Part shown: positions 38,375-47,510 of the stretch, piece by piece
Position numbering within the stretch: the stretch's first letter is position 1
How the letters are laid out: each line of letters opens with the position of its first letter
Made by a program: the position numbers and the translations under genes
Notes under the pieces: generated by a model
Seen by the model: only the letters and a program-made list of their open reading frames with translations
The model's database searches: none
What the model was told of the DNA's origin: nothing
Assembly (NCBI RefSeq): GCF_022288805.1
Contig: NZ_JAKOPM010000002.1
Location: 259,846-323,845, forward strand
Direction: 5' to 3'
Origin: Corynebacterium yonathiae
GTDB taxonomy: Bacteria; Actinomycetota; Actinomycetes; Mycobacteriales; Mycobacteriaceae
DNA length: 64,000 bases

Positions 38375-39235
38375 TTAAACGTACTTCGACAAACTCAGGC
38401 CGGGAAGAACGAGGTCAGAGAAGAAGGCGCTAATTTTCTTTACCCGCTCGACAACAGCAGCGATGGTCTCGCCTAGTTTGCCGAACGAAGAACCGTGGAA
38501 AGAAGAGCCATCGGCTGCAGCGTTGTCGCCCGAAGGCTTCTTTTCTGGGGCCCCATGGTCAGATGGTTCAGCGTTTTCGGAGGCACCGTCGAATGCCACG
38601 GTGAGATCAGAGTTGGCATCGTCAAGCGGCTGCCCCACCGGGTACTTGCCCAAGAAAATGTCGGAGCCCGTCTGGGTCAGCGAGGTGGGGGCATCAGTTG
38701 TGGCGTAGGACTTGCCGGTTTCCGGCACCAAGGGCTCAGTAAGCGTGAAGGTAGAGATTGCGGCGTCATCGCCAGACAATTCAACCGGCTTGTTCTTAAG
38801 CGGGCCCGAGGCGCCCGTAAGTTTATAATCCGCGGTGATGGTGGCGTTTTGGCCTGCTACTTCTACCTTGATATCCGAGAATGTGAGATCGACGCCGTAG
38901 GAACCATTAGGGCCGAAGCCTGGATAGCCTTGAATCTGCACGGATCCCTGAGTGCCAATAGTGCCGTTTCCCTCAGCATCCAGCGTGGTGTAGGCCGCAT
39001 CGACTGGGAAGGTGAAGTCCTTTCCTACCTTCTCCGCGCCGTCGGTGGTATTGATTATGCCTTTGGCAAGCGGGTTGGTGTCCACGTGGTGAATGAAGGA
39101 TTCCTTGATGGGCCAGTTCAATTGGCCGGATTCCACGGCGGGGACATCGGCCGGAGCCTCATCGGCAGAGGCTACCGGTGCGGTGACGGCGCCGAGTGCA
39201 ACCGCTCCAACGGCGATGACGGATGTTGTTTTCAT
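38375..39235 (-). CDS. Secreted single HtaA-domain haem-binding protein (HtaC-like)
   Basis: A 286-residue secreted protein: signal peptide ending near ASA/DE (about residue 24), one HtaA domain (GQLNWPIKESFIHHVDTN... to FLGKYPVGQPLD), then a charged linker and an amphipathic C-terminus. HtaA domains bind haem through Tyr and His; the usual FTGH-x-G-x-L motif is changed to QGYPGFGPNG, so haem affinity could be low. There is no clear terminal membrane helix. ATG 39235 with GAGGAG. A DtxR-type box lies 45 bp upstream, so it should be iron-repressed. Confidence 0.82.
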   Translation of the reverse strand: MKTTSVIAVGAVALGAVTAPVASADEAPADVPAVESGQLNWPIKESFIHHVDTNPLAKGIINTTDGAEKVGKDFTFPVDAAYTTLDAEGNGTIGTQGSVQIQGYPGFGPNGSYGVDLTFSDIKVEVAGQNATITADYKLTGASGPLKNKPVELSGDDAAISTFTLTEPLVPETGKSYATTDAPTSLTQTGSDIFLGKYPVGQPLDDANSDLTVAFDGASENAEPSDHGAPEKKPSGDNAAADGSSFHGSSFGKLGETIAAVVERVKKISAFFSDLVLPGLSLSKYV

Positions 39236-39279
39236 GAATTTCTCCTCTTGAGAGCAGTGGTGAAGCTTCGCCTAAAATA

Positions 39280-39298
39280 TTAGGCTAGCCTTACCTAA
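39280..39298 (-). promoter_or_regulatory. DtxR-type iron box before HtaA-domain gene
   Basis: TTAGGCTAGCCTTACCTAA matches 17 of 19 positions of the DtxR/IdeR consensus TTAGGTTAGCCTAACCTAA. It lies between the HtaA-domain gene and hmuO. Confidence 0.85.
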
Positions 39299-39321
39299 AT
39301 TGGAAAATTAGAAAAAGTAAA

Positions 39322-39963
39322 TCAGTGTCGCTTATCAAGCTCGGCGAAGATTCCCGAGTTGAAAGCGAATGCGCGCTGCGCCTCCGAGAGCAATGCCTCG
39401 CACTGCTCCGCAGTCAGCATGAGACTGTCTAGGCGTTCGCGATAGCCCTTGCGGTACGGCGGAATCTTGCCGATGGCACTGAAGTCATAAAAGTTCAGTG
39501 CATCCGGCTCGATGTCATAAAGCGTGCCGAGGCGCGCGGCAATCACCTGGCCGCCGGAGATATCACCGAGATACCGAACATAGTGGTGGGCTACCACTTC
39601 TGCCGCACTGCCGGATACCTCTTCTAGGCGGGCAACGTAAGATGCCGTGGCCGGCAGGATTCGGATCTTTTCGCGCCAGTCGCTACCGACGAGTGTCGCC
39701 AAATCCGCCTCCAGAGCGAAGCGCCGCTCAAGGCGTGGATCAGCCACCGCACCGGCGATTGGAGTATGCGCCACACTGCGGACTGCATGCTCCAGAGACT
39801 CATAAACAAACCACAGCTGGCCGCTCAAATCGGCTGCGGCCTCAGCGCTCAGCTGGCCCGACATGAGCCGCTGCATAAACGCAGAACCCTCCGCGTTCTC
39901 GTGAGCGTGGGCGGTCCCCTCGCGCAATGCGACGGATAATGGTTTCTTGAGTGTCACAGTCAC
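39322..39963 (-). CDS. hmuO: Haem oxygenase
   Basis: A 213-residue all-helical haem oxygenase that breaks haem into biliverdin, CO and Fe2+. The proximal His is H21 in TAHAHENAEGS, aligned to H20 of C. diphtheriae HmuO, and the distal helix motif is RYLGDISGGQVIA. Cytoplasmic. GTG 39963 has GGAGGAA upstream; a second GTG two codons on is possible. A DtxR-like box (40009-40027) lies upstream. It completes the haem-iron pathway encoded on both sides. Confidence 0.96.
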   Translation of the reverse strand: MTVTLKKPLSVALREGTAHAHENAEGSAFMQRLMSGQLSAEAAADLSGQLWFVYESLEHAVRSVAHTPIAGAVADPRLERRFALEADLATLVGSDWREKIRILPATASYVARLEEVSGSAAEVVAHHYVRYLGDISGGQVIAARLGTLYDIEPDALNFYDFSAIGKIPPYRKGYRERLDSLMLTAEQCEALLSEAQRAFAFNSGIFAELDKRH

Positions 39964-40008
39964 TGACTTCCTCCAAAGTAATGCTTACCTAATCTCTAGA
40001 TATAAAAG

Positions 40009-40027
40009 TAAGGTTAGGCAATCCTTA
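40009..40027 (-). promoter_or_regulatory. DtxR-like box before hmuO
   Basis: TAAGGTTAGGCAATCCTTA matches about 14 of 19 consensus positions and is itself near-palindromic (TAAGG/CCTTA). It is about 45 bp before the hmuO start. Confidence 0.65.
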
Positions 40028-40140
40028 TTTACAAGGCTTGTGGGGAGAAATCAACCAAAAGAACTAACTCCCCACCCCCGCCAGCAGTGCTCACGGTATT
40101 AGGATGTGGCTGCCGGCACGGCACACTTAGCTAACCCCTA

Positions 40141-41190
40141 TTACCGGTGGAGAAGAGCACGAACGCTCTCAAGGGCGCCTGACTTTATAAAGGCCTGCCC
40201 AAGAATGGCAAACATGCTGCCAATGGTTGCTACGCCCAAGATGTAGTTCCACACCTTGGCAAAGCTAGAACCGGAGGGAGTGTCCTTCTCTGGCTTATCA
40301 GTTCCCGGCTTCTTAGACTCCGAAGATTCAGGACTCTTTGGGGTCTCCGGCTTCTTCGGCGGTGCCGGGGTCTGCGAGGTCGCTGGTGGCTGACTCTGTG
40401 GCTTCTCTTCCTTTTCCGGCGAAGCTACCGGCGGCTCCGGAGCAGGCTCATTCTGCGGCTTTTCCTGATCCTGCGGCATTTCTTCCTTCTTCTGGCCACA
40501 ACCAGAGGAAACCTTGAGGGTTAGGTGGGCGTCATCAAGCTCAGGCTTGTTCTCCGAGCTATACATGCCCATGAAAAGTTGGTCTACGCCCTCGACTTTT
40601 CCATCTCTTGTTCCTTGCTGCTCCTTGTACCGCACATCGCTGGCGGAAAGGGTGAGTGTATCGCCCTCCTTGGTCCATTGCGCCGTGCCGTGGCCAAAGA
40701 TCCCATCCCCGGTGCGCTTATTGGCGTCGATGTGGTCGTCCTCGGTGTATTGAAGCATATTCTTACCCTCTACGTGATAGACCTCGTAGCCGGAACCGAG
40801 ATGGGCTTTATTACCGGAGGTCTTGATGAAAGGTGCCACAACCGTGGAATGTAGAGCGCCGTGGTGACCGGTGAACGTAATCGAGGAGTCTTTGCTTTCG
40901 ATATTGGACGACACCACATTGCCCTCCTCATCCACCGTTACCGTAGAGGTTTCAGGATCGACCTCGAAGCCGAAAGAGAAATCCTTCCCCTTAGGATCAC
41001 CGGTTTGCGTCACTGGGCCACTAGTGGACCAATCACCAGCAGCGAAACCGGTTTTGAGGTAGGAACGCCACGAGTACTTAATTCCCCAGTTCAAAGAACC
41101 GGATTCGATGGTGCAGGTTTCTTCCGCAGAAGCGTGTGGCACGGTGAGTGCGGTCGCCGCGAGAGCGGTGACCACTACTTTCTTAAACAT
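40141..41190 (-). CDS. htaB: Haem-binding surface protein HtaB
   Basis: A 349-residue membrane-anchored protein: signal peptide (MFKKVVVTALAATALTVPHASA), one HtaA domain (GSLNWGIKYSWRSYLKTG, ITFTGHHGALHST, LFMGMYSSENKPELD), a Pro/Lys/Glu stalk of about 90 residues and a C-terminal hydrophobic helix with Arg tail (LGVATIGSMFAILGQAFI). The Tyr and His in the SYLKTG and TGHHG motifs are candidate haem ligands. ATG 41190 has AGGAGG. It lies 10 bp after hmuV, so it is the last gene of the hmu operon. Confidence 0.92.
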   Translation of the reverse strand: MFKKVVVTALAATALTVPHASAEETCTIESGSLNWGIKYSWRSYLKTGFAAGDWSTSGPVTQTGDPKGKDFSFGFEVDPETSTVTVDEEGNVVSSNIESKDSSITFTGHHGALHSTVVAPFIKTSGNKAHLGSGYEVYHVEGKNMLQYTEDDHIDANKRTGDGIFGHGTAQWTKEGDTLTLSASDVRYKEQQGTRDGKVEGVDQLFMGMYSSENKPELDDAHLTLKVSSGCGQKKEEMPQDQEKPQNEPAPEPPVASPEKEEKPQSQPPATSQTPAPPKKPETPKSPESSESKKPGTDKPEKDTPSGSSFAKVWNYILGVATIGSMFAILGQAFIKSGALESVRALLHR

Positions 41191-41200
41191 GGAAATCCTC

Positions 41201-41977
41201 CTATTTGTGTGAGAAGAGTGGGTTGATGGTGGGCGTTGCACGCTGCGGGTGTACCCGCAGCCCCTCGACGGATATCGGCCAGCCATACACTTGAGACAAG
41301 GTAGGACTGGTAAAGACCTCATCTACGCGCCCTTGGGCTGCTAATCCCCCGCACGCCAGGCATACGAGATGATCACAATATGCTGCTGCCGCATTGAGGT
41401 CATGCAGCACCACGAGGACGGCGACGCCTGCCTCACGGGCAAGGGCTTTTACTGAGCCCAACAGTTGTTCTTGGTGCCGGATATCCAGCGCGGCCGTTGG
41501 CTCATCGAGCAAGATAACCGGGGTATTTTGGGCAAGCACACGTGCGAAGGCCGCGCGGGCGCGCTCACCGCCAGACAGCGTGCTGATGTCTCGGCCTGCT
41601 AAGTGCGCGACGCCGGCGGTATCGAGGGCGGCGTCAATAAAGTCATCGTCAAGGTCTGCGTAGTCAGTTCCTTCCCACGGGCGGCGCCCCATCGCAACGA
41701 CATCGCGGACGAGGAATTCGAAGGACACCGAGACGTCCTGGAGCATCACCGCACGCGTGCGCGCGAGCTCTCGCGCTGGCGCCTTGGGCGATAGCCCACC
41801 CACGGTGATCTCGCCGGAATAGTCGAAGTCTCCGGCGACGGCGGCAAGTACGGTGGATTTACCGGCGCCGTTCGGGCCGATAAGCCCGGTAACTTCGCCC
41901 GCTTGGGCGGTAAAGGACACTTGGTCCACCAGGGTGTGCTCCCCCACGCGAACAGTTAAGTCTTTGACGTTTATCAT
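41201..41977 (-). CDS. hmuV: Haem ABC transporter ATP-binding protein
   Basis: A 258-residue ATPase of the iron-complex ABC type. Walker A GLIGPNGAGKSTVL, the signature LSGGERARAAFARVLA, Walker B VILLDEPTAALD and the switch His in VLVVLHDLNAAA are intact. It energises haem import through HmuU from the inner membrane surface. The ATG overlaps the hmuU stop by 1 nt. Confidence 0.97.
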   Translation of the reverse strand: MINVKDLTVRVGEHTLVDQVSFTAQAGEVTGLIGPNGAGKSTVLAAVAGDFDYSGEITVGGLSPKAPARELARTRAVMLQDVSVSFEFLVRDVVAMGRRPWEGTDYADLDDDFIDAALDTAGVAHLAGRDISTLSGGERARAAFARVLAQNTPVILLDEPTAALDIRHQEQLLGSVKALAREAGVAVLVVLHDLNAAAAYCDHLVCLACGGLAAQGRVDEVFTSPTLSQVYGWPISVEGLRVHPQRATPTINPLFSHK

Positions 41978-43026
41978 CAGTGCACTCCTTTGCGCATCAT
42001 GCGCCGTAGCAGGATGAAGAACGTGGGACCGCCCACCAGCGCGGTGAAAATGCCGATGGGAAGATCCGCAAAAGGAATCATCGTGCGCGCTGCCACGTCA
42101 GCGAAACCAATGAGCACAGCACCGCCAAGGGCGGAAGCCGGCAGCAGGATGCGGTTTTCTGGTCCGACGATGCTGCGCAGCAGGTGGGGAACGATAAGTC
42201 CCACAAAGCCAATGAGGCCGGCGAAGGAAACGGCCGCTGCAGTCAACACTGCCGATGCCACGATCGCCACGATGCGCAGCCGCGGCACGTTCACACCGGT
42301 ATGCGCGGCGGCGCGCTCGCCGAGCGCGAGGACGTCTAACTGCTTACCCAGGCGCAAGGCCACTGCGAGACCAACCATCACGATGGGCAGTACCGCCCAC
42401 AGGTGTTTCCACTGTGAGCCGTTGAGGGAGCCCATCTGCCAGAAGATGATCGCTTCACGGTTGGCGGTCGGCGCTAGGTACACCATGAAAGAGATAATGG
42501 CGTTGCATACCGCATTGATGGCGACGCCGGTGAGAATCAGGTGCACCACGGCCACCCGTCCGTTGTGGCGCGCAAGCTGATAGATAATGAAGGTAACCAG
42601 CAGCGCGGTCAGGAAGGCCGCAGCGGGAACGGTAAAGGTACCGAAGAACTCGATATTAAAGACGATGATCACGGCCGAACCAACGCCCGCACCGGAGGTA
42701 ACGCCAATAATGGAGGGTTCTGCCAAGGGGTTGGCAAATACCGCCTGCATCAGCGTGCCGGCAACGCCCAAGGCCGCTCCCACCACGAGCCCCAAGACCA
42801 AACGCGGTAGGCGGATGTCCCACACCACGCTTGCGGTCAAGGAATCCTCCCCGTGGCCAGCTGCCAAAATGGGAAAGAGATCAGACAGCGGTACATAGTA
42901 TTGCCCCAGCACGACGGAGATGATCGCCGCGACAACGATGAGGATCCCCAGCAGTACGAATACCCAAGTGCGCTGCGTGCGTCGGCGCGCGAAGGTGTCC
43001 GGGTCCTTACTCATTGTCCGGGTCAT
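41977..43026 (-). CDS. hmuU: Haem ABC transporter permease
   Basis: A 349-residue FecCD/BtuC-type permease with about 10 membrane helices. Typical segments are DIRLPRLVLGLVVGAALGVAGTLMQAVFANPLAEPSIIGVTSGAGVG and VSFAGLIGFVGLIVPHLLRSIVG. It pairs with HmuV and receives haem from HmuT. The start ATG 43026 overlaps hmuT by 20 bp and has AAGG upstream; an in-frame ATG at 43014 is the alternative. Confidence 0.96.
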   Translation of the reverse strand: MTRTMSKDPDTFARRRTQRTWVFVLLGILIVVAAIISVVLGQYYVPLSDLFPILAAGHGEDSLTASVVWDIRLPRLVLGLVVGAALGVAGTLMQAVFANPLAEPSIIGVTSGAGVGSAVIIVFNIEFFGTFTVPAAAFLTALLVTFIIYQLARHNGRVAVVHLILTGVAINAVCNAIISFMVYLAPTANREAIIFWQMGSLNGSQWKHLWAVLPIVMVGLAVALRLGKQLDVLALGERAAAHTGVNVPRLRIVAIVASAVLTAAAVSFAGLIGFVGLIVPHLLRSIVGPENRILLPASALGGAVLIGFADVAARTMIPFADLPIGIFTALVGGPTFFILLRRMMRKGVH

Positions 43027-44053
43027 ACACAGCCTTTGCTAGCTTCACCAGCGTTTGCCCAGTCATGGGACCAAATGCCAACGACTGGCCGTCCGGAATG
43101 GTCACGATGCGCTTCTTTTGGCCGGCGGTGGTTTGAGCAACGCCGGGCCGCTCCAGCAAGCCGTCAATTCCGCCGGTGGATTCCAGGCCATTGGTCATCA
43201 TGATGATCACCTCTGGATTGATGCGCGCCAGCGCCTCAGCATTAGCGGGTTCCGCATAGGAAAGGTTGTTTTCTGCAGCCAGATCCACACCGCCAATGCC
43301 TTCAATCAGATCTTGCGCACCGGTACCATCACCCATGATGAAGAAGACGCCACCGTTTCCGCGTGCGTAAAGGAACGCCATGCGCATTGGATCATCGGGA
43401 ACCAACTTCTTGATGGCTTCCTTTGCCTCGTCGATTTCCTTGGTGGAACGATCCGCCAGCTCGCGTGCTTCATCGGGCAGGCCGAGGGCATCGCCAAGCG
43501 TGGTGATGTCCTCACCCACCGAATCGATCGTGCGCTCAGGTTCCATCACCACGGTGGTGACACCCGCCGCGCGGATTTGATCGATGGCATCGCGCGGGCC
43601 AATGGAATGGTCTGCAATGACGAGCGTCGGCTGCAGCTCCAGCACCGCCTCCACGTTGATGTTGTGGCCACCTTCGGTCACCACCGGGAGATCCGCCAGG
43701 TTGGGCTCGGTAGAAGAAACTGTGCGACCGACGATATTATCCGCAAGCCCCAAGCCGCTAAGGGTATTGGTGTAGGTGCCATAGATATCCAAAGCCAGGA
43801 TGCGGGAGGCATCGGTGACGGTAACGTCGTTACCATCGGCATCGGTAAGCTCCACCGGAAGCGCCGGCTCTGCCTTATCAGTAACCGGTTCGATTTCGTC
43901 AAAACCTTTGACGTCACTGACACCTTCAAAAGACCTGGGATCCGAGAGATCAGCGGGATCCGGTAGCTGATCGGTATAGCTTCCCTGCACACCGCACGCG
44001 GTAAGACTGAAGATGCACAGGAATGGTACGAGGAAACGAAGAACGAGTTTCAC
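43007..44053 (-). CDS. hmuT: Haem-binding lipoprotein HmuT
   Basis: A 348-residue substrate-binding lipoprotein of the haem ABC transporter. The signal peptide ends in LTAC with the lipid-modified C20. H130 (TEGGHNINVEAV) and Y229 (AFLYARGNGG) are spaced exactly as the haem ligands H136 and Y235 known in C. diphtheriae HmuT. It should hold haem at the outer membrane face and deliver it to HmuUV. GTG start at 44053, 10 bp after htaA. Confidence 0.96.
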   Translation of the reverse strand: MKLVLRFLVPFLCIFSLTACGVQGSYTDQLPDPADLSDPRSFEGVSDVKGFDEIEPVTDKAEPALPVELTDADGNDVTVTDASRILALDIYGTYTNTLSGLGLADNIVGRTVSSTEPNLADLPVVTEGGHNINVEAVLELQPTLVIADHSIGPRDAIDQIRAAGVTTVVMEPERTIDSVGEDITTLGDALGLPDEARELADRSTKEIDEAKEAIKKLVPDDPMRMAFLYARGNGGVFFIMGDGTGAQDLIEGIGGVDLAAENNLSYAEPANAEALARINPEVIIMMTNGLESTGGIDGLLERPGVAQTTAGQKKRIVTIPDGQSLAFGPMTGQTLVKLAKAVYDPDNE

Positions 44054-44063
44054 GGCAATCTTT

Positions 44064-45947
44064 CTAAGAGTTGTTCATGACAAGCCGGCTGGTGGAGCCA
44101 CCGGCGATGATCAATCCGACGATGAAGAGCAGTAGATAGGCGGTCGGATTATCTAGGCTCCCGCCGGGAGACGTCGCGGACTTGACCTTGAATTTGTTCG
44201 ATCCGTCCTCGTATCCCTGCCCCGAGTCACCGGCTAGCACTGGATCCCCGGCCCCGGCATGAGCGCCGCCTTTGGAACTAGGGGTTCCCTTTCCGTTTCC
44301 GCCTGCGCCAGATCCACCGGATCCGCCGGATCCAGAACCGGAGCTAGAGCCTCCACCACCTGATACGGCGCCGCAATCAGCGCTTCCACCCAAGGTGGCG
44401 TGGAAGCTCAACGGGTCCAGCTGGGTGCCTGGTTCATAGAACTCAGCGAGTGCCTGGGAACCGGCTTCAGAAAGCGATACCGCAGCTTCACCGGACACGG
44501 TGTCCGTGCCGATGTCGAGGGATTTAAAGTTCAAGGTGCCAATAACAGTGCGTCCAAAGTCTTTCTTCTTCCCTTCCATATTGGAAGAGCGCACGTCAGC
44601 GATAAGCTCGCCAGAATTGCCGTTAAAGGTGATTTCCAGGTTGGCGATGTTGAGGTCCAGCTTGCCGTGGTGCCCGGTGAACTGCATGCTTCCGCCATAT
44701 TGCACGGAGCCCGCGCCATCTTTTACGGCACCGGAGTTACTCGTGAATTGGAAACGCCCATTGTCATAGCCAACACCAGAGAGATCCCATCGGCCCTGGG
44801 CAATGGATCCGGTGATATAGGACTGGAAGGATTTCTTTAAACCCCACTGAGCGGTGGCTTGAGTAACACCAGTAGCCTCACAGACGGCACCGTCCCCGCC
44901 AGATCCTCCCTCGCCCGAATTACCTGAGCTCGGGGCGCCAGAGCTCGCAGATCCAGAGTGCGCAGGACCAGAAGCCGCTGTTTTGCCAGCGCCTGAGGCA
45001 CCGCCGCCTCCACGCGAACCAGAGTTGCTCGGTGATGAATTTCCCGATGCAGAGTTAGTAGAAGCCGAGTTTCCTCCAGTGGAGTTCGACGTACCCGAAG
45101 TAGAACCACCCGAATTCGAGTTCGATCCACCCCGGTTATTGAAAGACTCCAACTCATCCAGGAACGCCTGGGTATTGCCCATAAACGTAGTAATCCCGTT
45201 CATCGTGTCATTGGTTTCAGACAGGATGTCCATAGCTTCCTTGTTAAAGCCCGTGAAGGAACCCGTAATGGAGGTCAATGGGCGCTCCCCACCGGAACCG
45301 GAGCCAGAACCGGATCCAACGCACGAGCCGTCGAGCGCAATGCTGCCGGAGGACGGATCTAAGGCTTCGCCCGGCTGGTAGAAGCCGGTAAATAGCTTGG
45401 CCCCGCCGGAGGTCAGAGCGGTAGATCCAGACAAATCAACCTTCCCGGCACCATCTTCGACGGGGTTGGCCAGATTAATGGTGGCGATTACCTCATCATT
45501 GCCTTGGATCTTTTTACCGCGGCTGAGGTCTTGGCGGTTCATCTCATAGGAGACGTAGTCCACGGAAATCTGTGCTTGCTTTCCAGAGGCCTTGACCTTG
45601 AAGTCCGACATCGTCATGTCCAAGACCCCATCGTGGCCGGTAAAGCTCAGCGTTCCATTGAACGGAATCGTGACGTTTCCACCAGACGCATCGGGCTTTC
45701 CTGGGGCAAAGACGAACGCACCATCGCCCTGCTCGTCGCCTGTAAAGCCAATGCCATTGGCACCCCATCCACCGTGGGCGATATTGCCCTTGACGTAGCT
45801 ACGGAATGATTGCTTGATGCCCCACTTCCATGTGCAGGATTCATCTGCGTGGGCCACTGGAGCAGATGACAAAAGTGGGGCGAATGCCGCGACGAGAAAA
45901 GCGGCGACGATGCTGCCGAACGCCGGCTTCCACAGTTTTCCAATCAT
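44064..45947 (-). CDS. htaA: Haem-binding surface protein HtaA (two domains)
   Basis: A 627-residue surface protein: signal peptide, first HtaA domain (about 38-210; [36 protein letters not shown]), a Ser/Gly/Asn-rich linker (about 265-345), second HtaA domain (about 355-530; [35 protein letters not shown]), another Gly-rich linker and a C-terminal membrane helix ([15 protein letters not shown]). It captures haem, also from haemoglobin in C. diphtheriae. ATG 45947 with AAGG. It is the first gene of the htaA-hmuTUV-htaB operon. Confidence 0.95.
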   Translation of the reverse strand: MIGKLWKPAFGSIVAAFLVAAFAPLLSSAPVAHADESCTWKWGIKQSFRSYVKGNIAHGGWGANGIGFTGDEQGDGAFVFAPGKPDASGGNVTIPFNGTLSFTGHDGVLDMTMSDFKVKASGKQAQISVDYVSYEMNRQDLSRGKKIQGNDEVIATINLANPVEDGAGKVDLSGSTALTSGGAKLFTGFYQPGEALDPSSGSIALDGSCVGSGSGSGSGGERPLTSITGSFTGFNKEAMDILSETNDTMNGITTFMGNTQAFLDELESFNNRGGSNSNSGGSTSGTSNSTGGNSASTNSASGNSSPSNSGSRGGGGASGAGKTAASGPAHSGSASSGAPSSGNSGEGGSGGDGAVCEATGVTQATAQWGLKKSFQSYITGSIAQGRWDLSGVGYDNGRFQFTSNSGAVKDGAGSVQYGGSMQFTGHHGKLDLNIANLEITFNGNSGELIADVRSSNMEGKKKDFGRTVIGTLNFKSLDIGTDTVSGEAAVSLSEAGSQALAEFYEPGTQLDPLSFHATLGGSADCGAVSGGGGSSSGSGSGGSGGSGAGGNGKGTPSSKGGAHAGAGDPVLAGDSGQGYEDGSNKFKVKSATSPGGSLDNPTAYLLLFIVGLIIAGGSTSRLVMNNS

Positions 45948-45999
45948 ATTGAGAACCTTGTTTTCGTGTCTAGAAATGAAATAGACTACGCTTGCCTTA

Positions 46000-46025
46000 G
46001 TTAGGTAAGTGTATCCTTACCTAAC
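46000..46025. promoter_or_regulatory. DtxR-type operator between htaA and divergent gene
   Basis: GTTAGGTAAG (46000-46009) and CTTACCTAAC (46016-46025) form a perfect 10-bp inverted repeat with a 6-bp spacer. Two overlapping 19-mers inside each match about 14 positions of the DtxR consensus, so two dimers may bind. It is 53 bp from htaA and 42 bp from the gene on the other strand. Confidence 0.8.
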
Positions 46026-46067
46026 TCCTTCTGATTGTCAATAAACCACCCCTATAAGAAGCAAAGA

Positions 46068-46571
46068 ATGCAAAACGACCCCCGCAAAGACATCTTCACC
46101 AGCATCTATCCAGATGTGGATCCCACACAGAACTTCCCACTCACGTTCGGTGAACGCTTGTCCTTAACTCTTTCCGTCGGCGTATTTATGTTCGGCGGCG
46201 TAAGCGGCAACCTGCTCATCGCCGGTATCGGCTTGGCCTTCGTGGTCGCCTGTTCCTTGGTACTTGCCCGTAAAACGCCACGCCGCATCCGCGCAGAGGC
46301 CCGTAGCCGATTCCCACGGGAACCGTGGGCCGAACAACCCAGCTTCCTCGTGCCCGTCGTATGGATCCTCATCGCAGTAGTCGCGGCCCTGGCGTGGTGG
46401 TTTACCCCCGTGAAATACCTCGCGTGGAGCGCGGGCATTATTGCTGTCATCGCGGCCATCGCAACGTGGTTCCTCCCCACCCTGCAGCGCCGCCGCGCGC
46501 GGTCTACACGCGCAAAGCAAGACGCGTTAGCTACCCCAGCACCCCAAAGCTCCCTAGCGGAGAAAAACTAA
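46068..46571 (+). CDS. Small membrane protein divergent from htaA
   Basis: A 167-residue protein with four predicted membrane helices in two pairs (LSLTLSVGVFMFGGVSG and LLIAGIGLAFVVACSLVLA; then VPVVWILIAVVAALAWWF and AGIIAVIAAIATWFLP) and a basic, charged C-terminus. I do not recognise it. Sharing the DtxR-type operator with htaA suggests iron control and a role in haem use, but there is no direct evidence. Start ATG 46068 was preferred to TTG 46035, which is inside the promoter region. Confidence 0.72.
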   Translation: MQNDPRKDIFTSIYPDVDPTQNFPLTFGERLSLTLSVGVFMFGGVSGNLLIAGIGLAFVVACSLVLARKTPRRIRAEARSRFPREPWAEQPSFLVPVVWILIAVVAALAWWFTPVKYLAWSAGIIAVIAAIATWFLPTLQRRRARSTRAKQDALATPAPQSSLAEKN

Positions 46572-46577
46572 AATAGA

Positions 46578-46603
46578 CCCCGACCTGTATTAACAGGTCG
46601 GGG
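46578..46603. terminator. Terminator behind tRNA-Ser(CGA)
   Basis: CCCCGACCTG (46578-46587), TATTAA loop, CAGGTCGGGG (46594-46603). On the minus strand TATTTTAGTTTTTC follows, so it mainly serves the tRNA; it may also stop the membrane protein gene from the other side. Confidence 0.88.
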
Positions 46604-46610
46604 CCTTGCG

Positions 46611-46698
46611 CGGTGGCGGCGGGATTTGAACCCGCGGTTGGGGGTTACCCAACAATCGCTTTCGAGGCGATCACCTTCGGCCGCTCGGACACGCCACC
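46611..46698 (-). tRNA. tRNA-Ser (anticodon CGA)
   Basis: Minus-strand cloverleaf: acceptor GGTGGCG/CGCCACC, anticodon stem ATCGC/GCGAT around CTCGAAA (anticodon CGA), long variable arm TTGGGTAACCCCCAA and T arm GCGGGTTCAAATCCCGC. CCA is not encoded. Confidence 0.96.
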
Positions 46699-46787
46699 GC
46701 GTTCCAGACTACGGGAGTGGGCCCGAGCGACAAAATCGCTGCGCCGGCGGGGTGCTAGCGCAGCGATATGAGAAACGGGGACGAGGA

Positions 46788-46988
46788 TTAGTCGTCCTTC
46801 AGGCCGCCGATAACCTCGTTAGCCTTGTCCTTGATGCCGTCGGCGGCGTCGGACAGCTTGTCCTTAGCCTCGGAGGTGACCTGGTCGGCCTTGCCCTCGT
46901 TAGCTACTTCCTTGTTGTCGGTAGCTTCGCCGTAGGCTTCCTTTGCCTTGCCTACGAGGCCATCCTTCTTGTTTTCCAAATCGCCCAT
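46788..46988 (-). CDS. CsbD-family stress protein
   Basis: A 66-residue hydrophilic helical protein with the CsbD pattern (GLVGKAKEAYGEATDN and KADQVTSEAKDKLSDAADGIKDKANEVIG). CsbD proteins are often induced by general stress; the molecular function is not known. ATG 46988 has AGGAG upstream; the frame can start at 46994, but the first two codons are not needed. Confidence 0.88.
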   Translation of the reverse strand: MGDLENKKDGLVGKAKEAYGEATDNKEVANEGKADQVTSEAKDKLSDAADGIKDKANEVIGGLKDD

Positions 46989-47039
46989 AATCACTCCTTT
47001 GATTAGACGGATAATGTATGGGCACCAGTGTACGCACTT

Positions 47040-47510
47040 TCAACGCAGGTCGTCGAAGAAATTCCTGAGCAACGCGGCGCACTCTTCTTCGAGGACGCCG
47101 CCGCGGACCTGCGGAGTAAAGGGCGCAGTGGGGGCACGCAGGACGTCGATAAGCGAGCCACACGCGCCGGTCTTAGGCTCAAAAGCGCCGAAAACCACGG
47201 AGGAAACGCGCGCAGCTTGCAAGGCGCCGGAGCACATGGCGCAGGGCTCTAGGGTGACAACAAGTTCGCAGCCGCTCAGGCGCCAACCGTCGCCATGGAC
47301 GCGCACTGCGTGGCGGATGGCCTCAACCTCGGCGTGGGCGGTTGGGTCAGCCAGCTGTTCGCGGCGGTTGACGCCGGTGGCGAGTTCGGTTCCGGTGGCG
47401 TCATACAGCACAGCGCCCACCGGGACATCGCCAGCCGGGGTGCACTTGGCGACGTCCAAGGCGCGCCGCATGCGGGCTTCTGCGCGCAGGAGGGGCTCAG
47501 GCGTTATCAA
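47040..47510 (-). CDS. tadA: tRNA adenosine(34) deaminase
   Basis: A 156-residue zinc deaminase that turns A34 into inosine in tRNA-Arg(ACG). Zinc and catalytic residues are H59 and E61 (TAHAEVEAI) and C90, C93 (LEPCAMCSGAL). I set the start at TTG 47510 (GGAAG six bases upstream, small overlap with the preceding gene), because E. coli TadA also has residues before the MRRALDVA part; ATG 47471 is the shorter option. Its substrate tRNA-Arg(ACG) is encoded 4 kb away. Confidence 0.92.
   Translation of the reverse strand: MITPEPLLRAEARMRRALDVAKCTPAGDVPVGAVLYDATGTELATGVNRREQLADPTAHAEVEAIRHAVRVHGDGWRLSGCELVVTLEPCAMCSGALQAARVSSVVFGAFEPKTGACGSLIDVLRAPTAPFTPQVRGGVLEEECAALLRNFFDDLR

Noticed and set aside
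43055..43966. 303-codon open frame antisense to hmuT
   Set aside because: hmuT carries its lipobox and haem ligands at the expected places; the antisense frame is a shadow.
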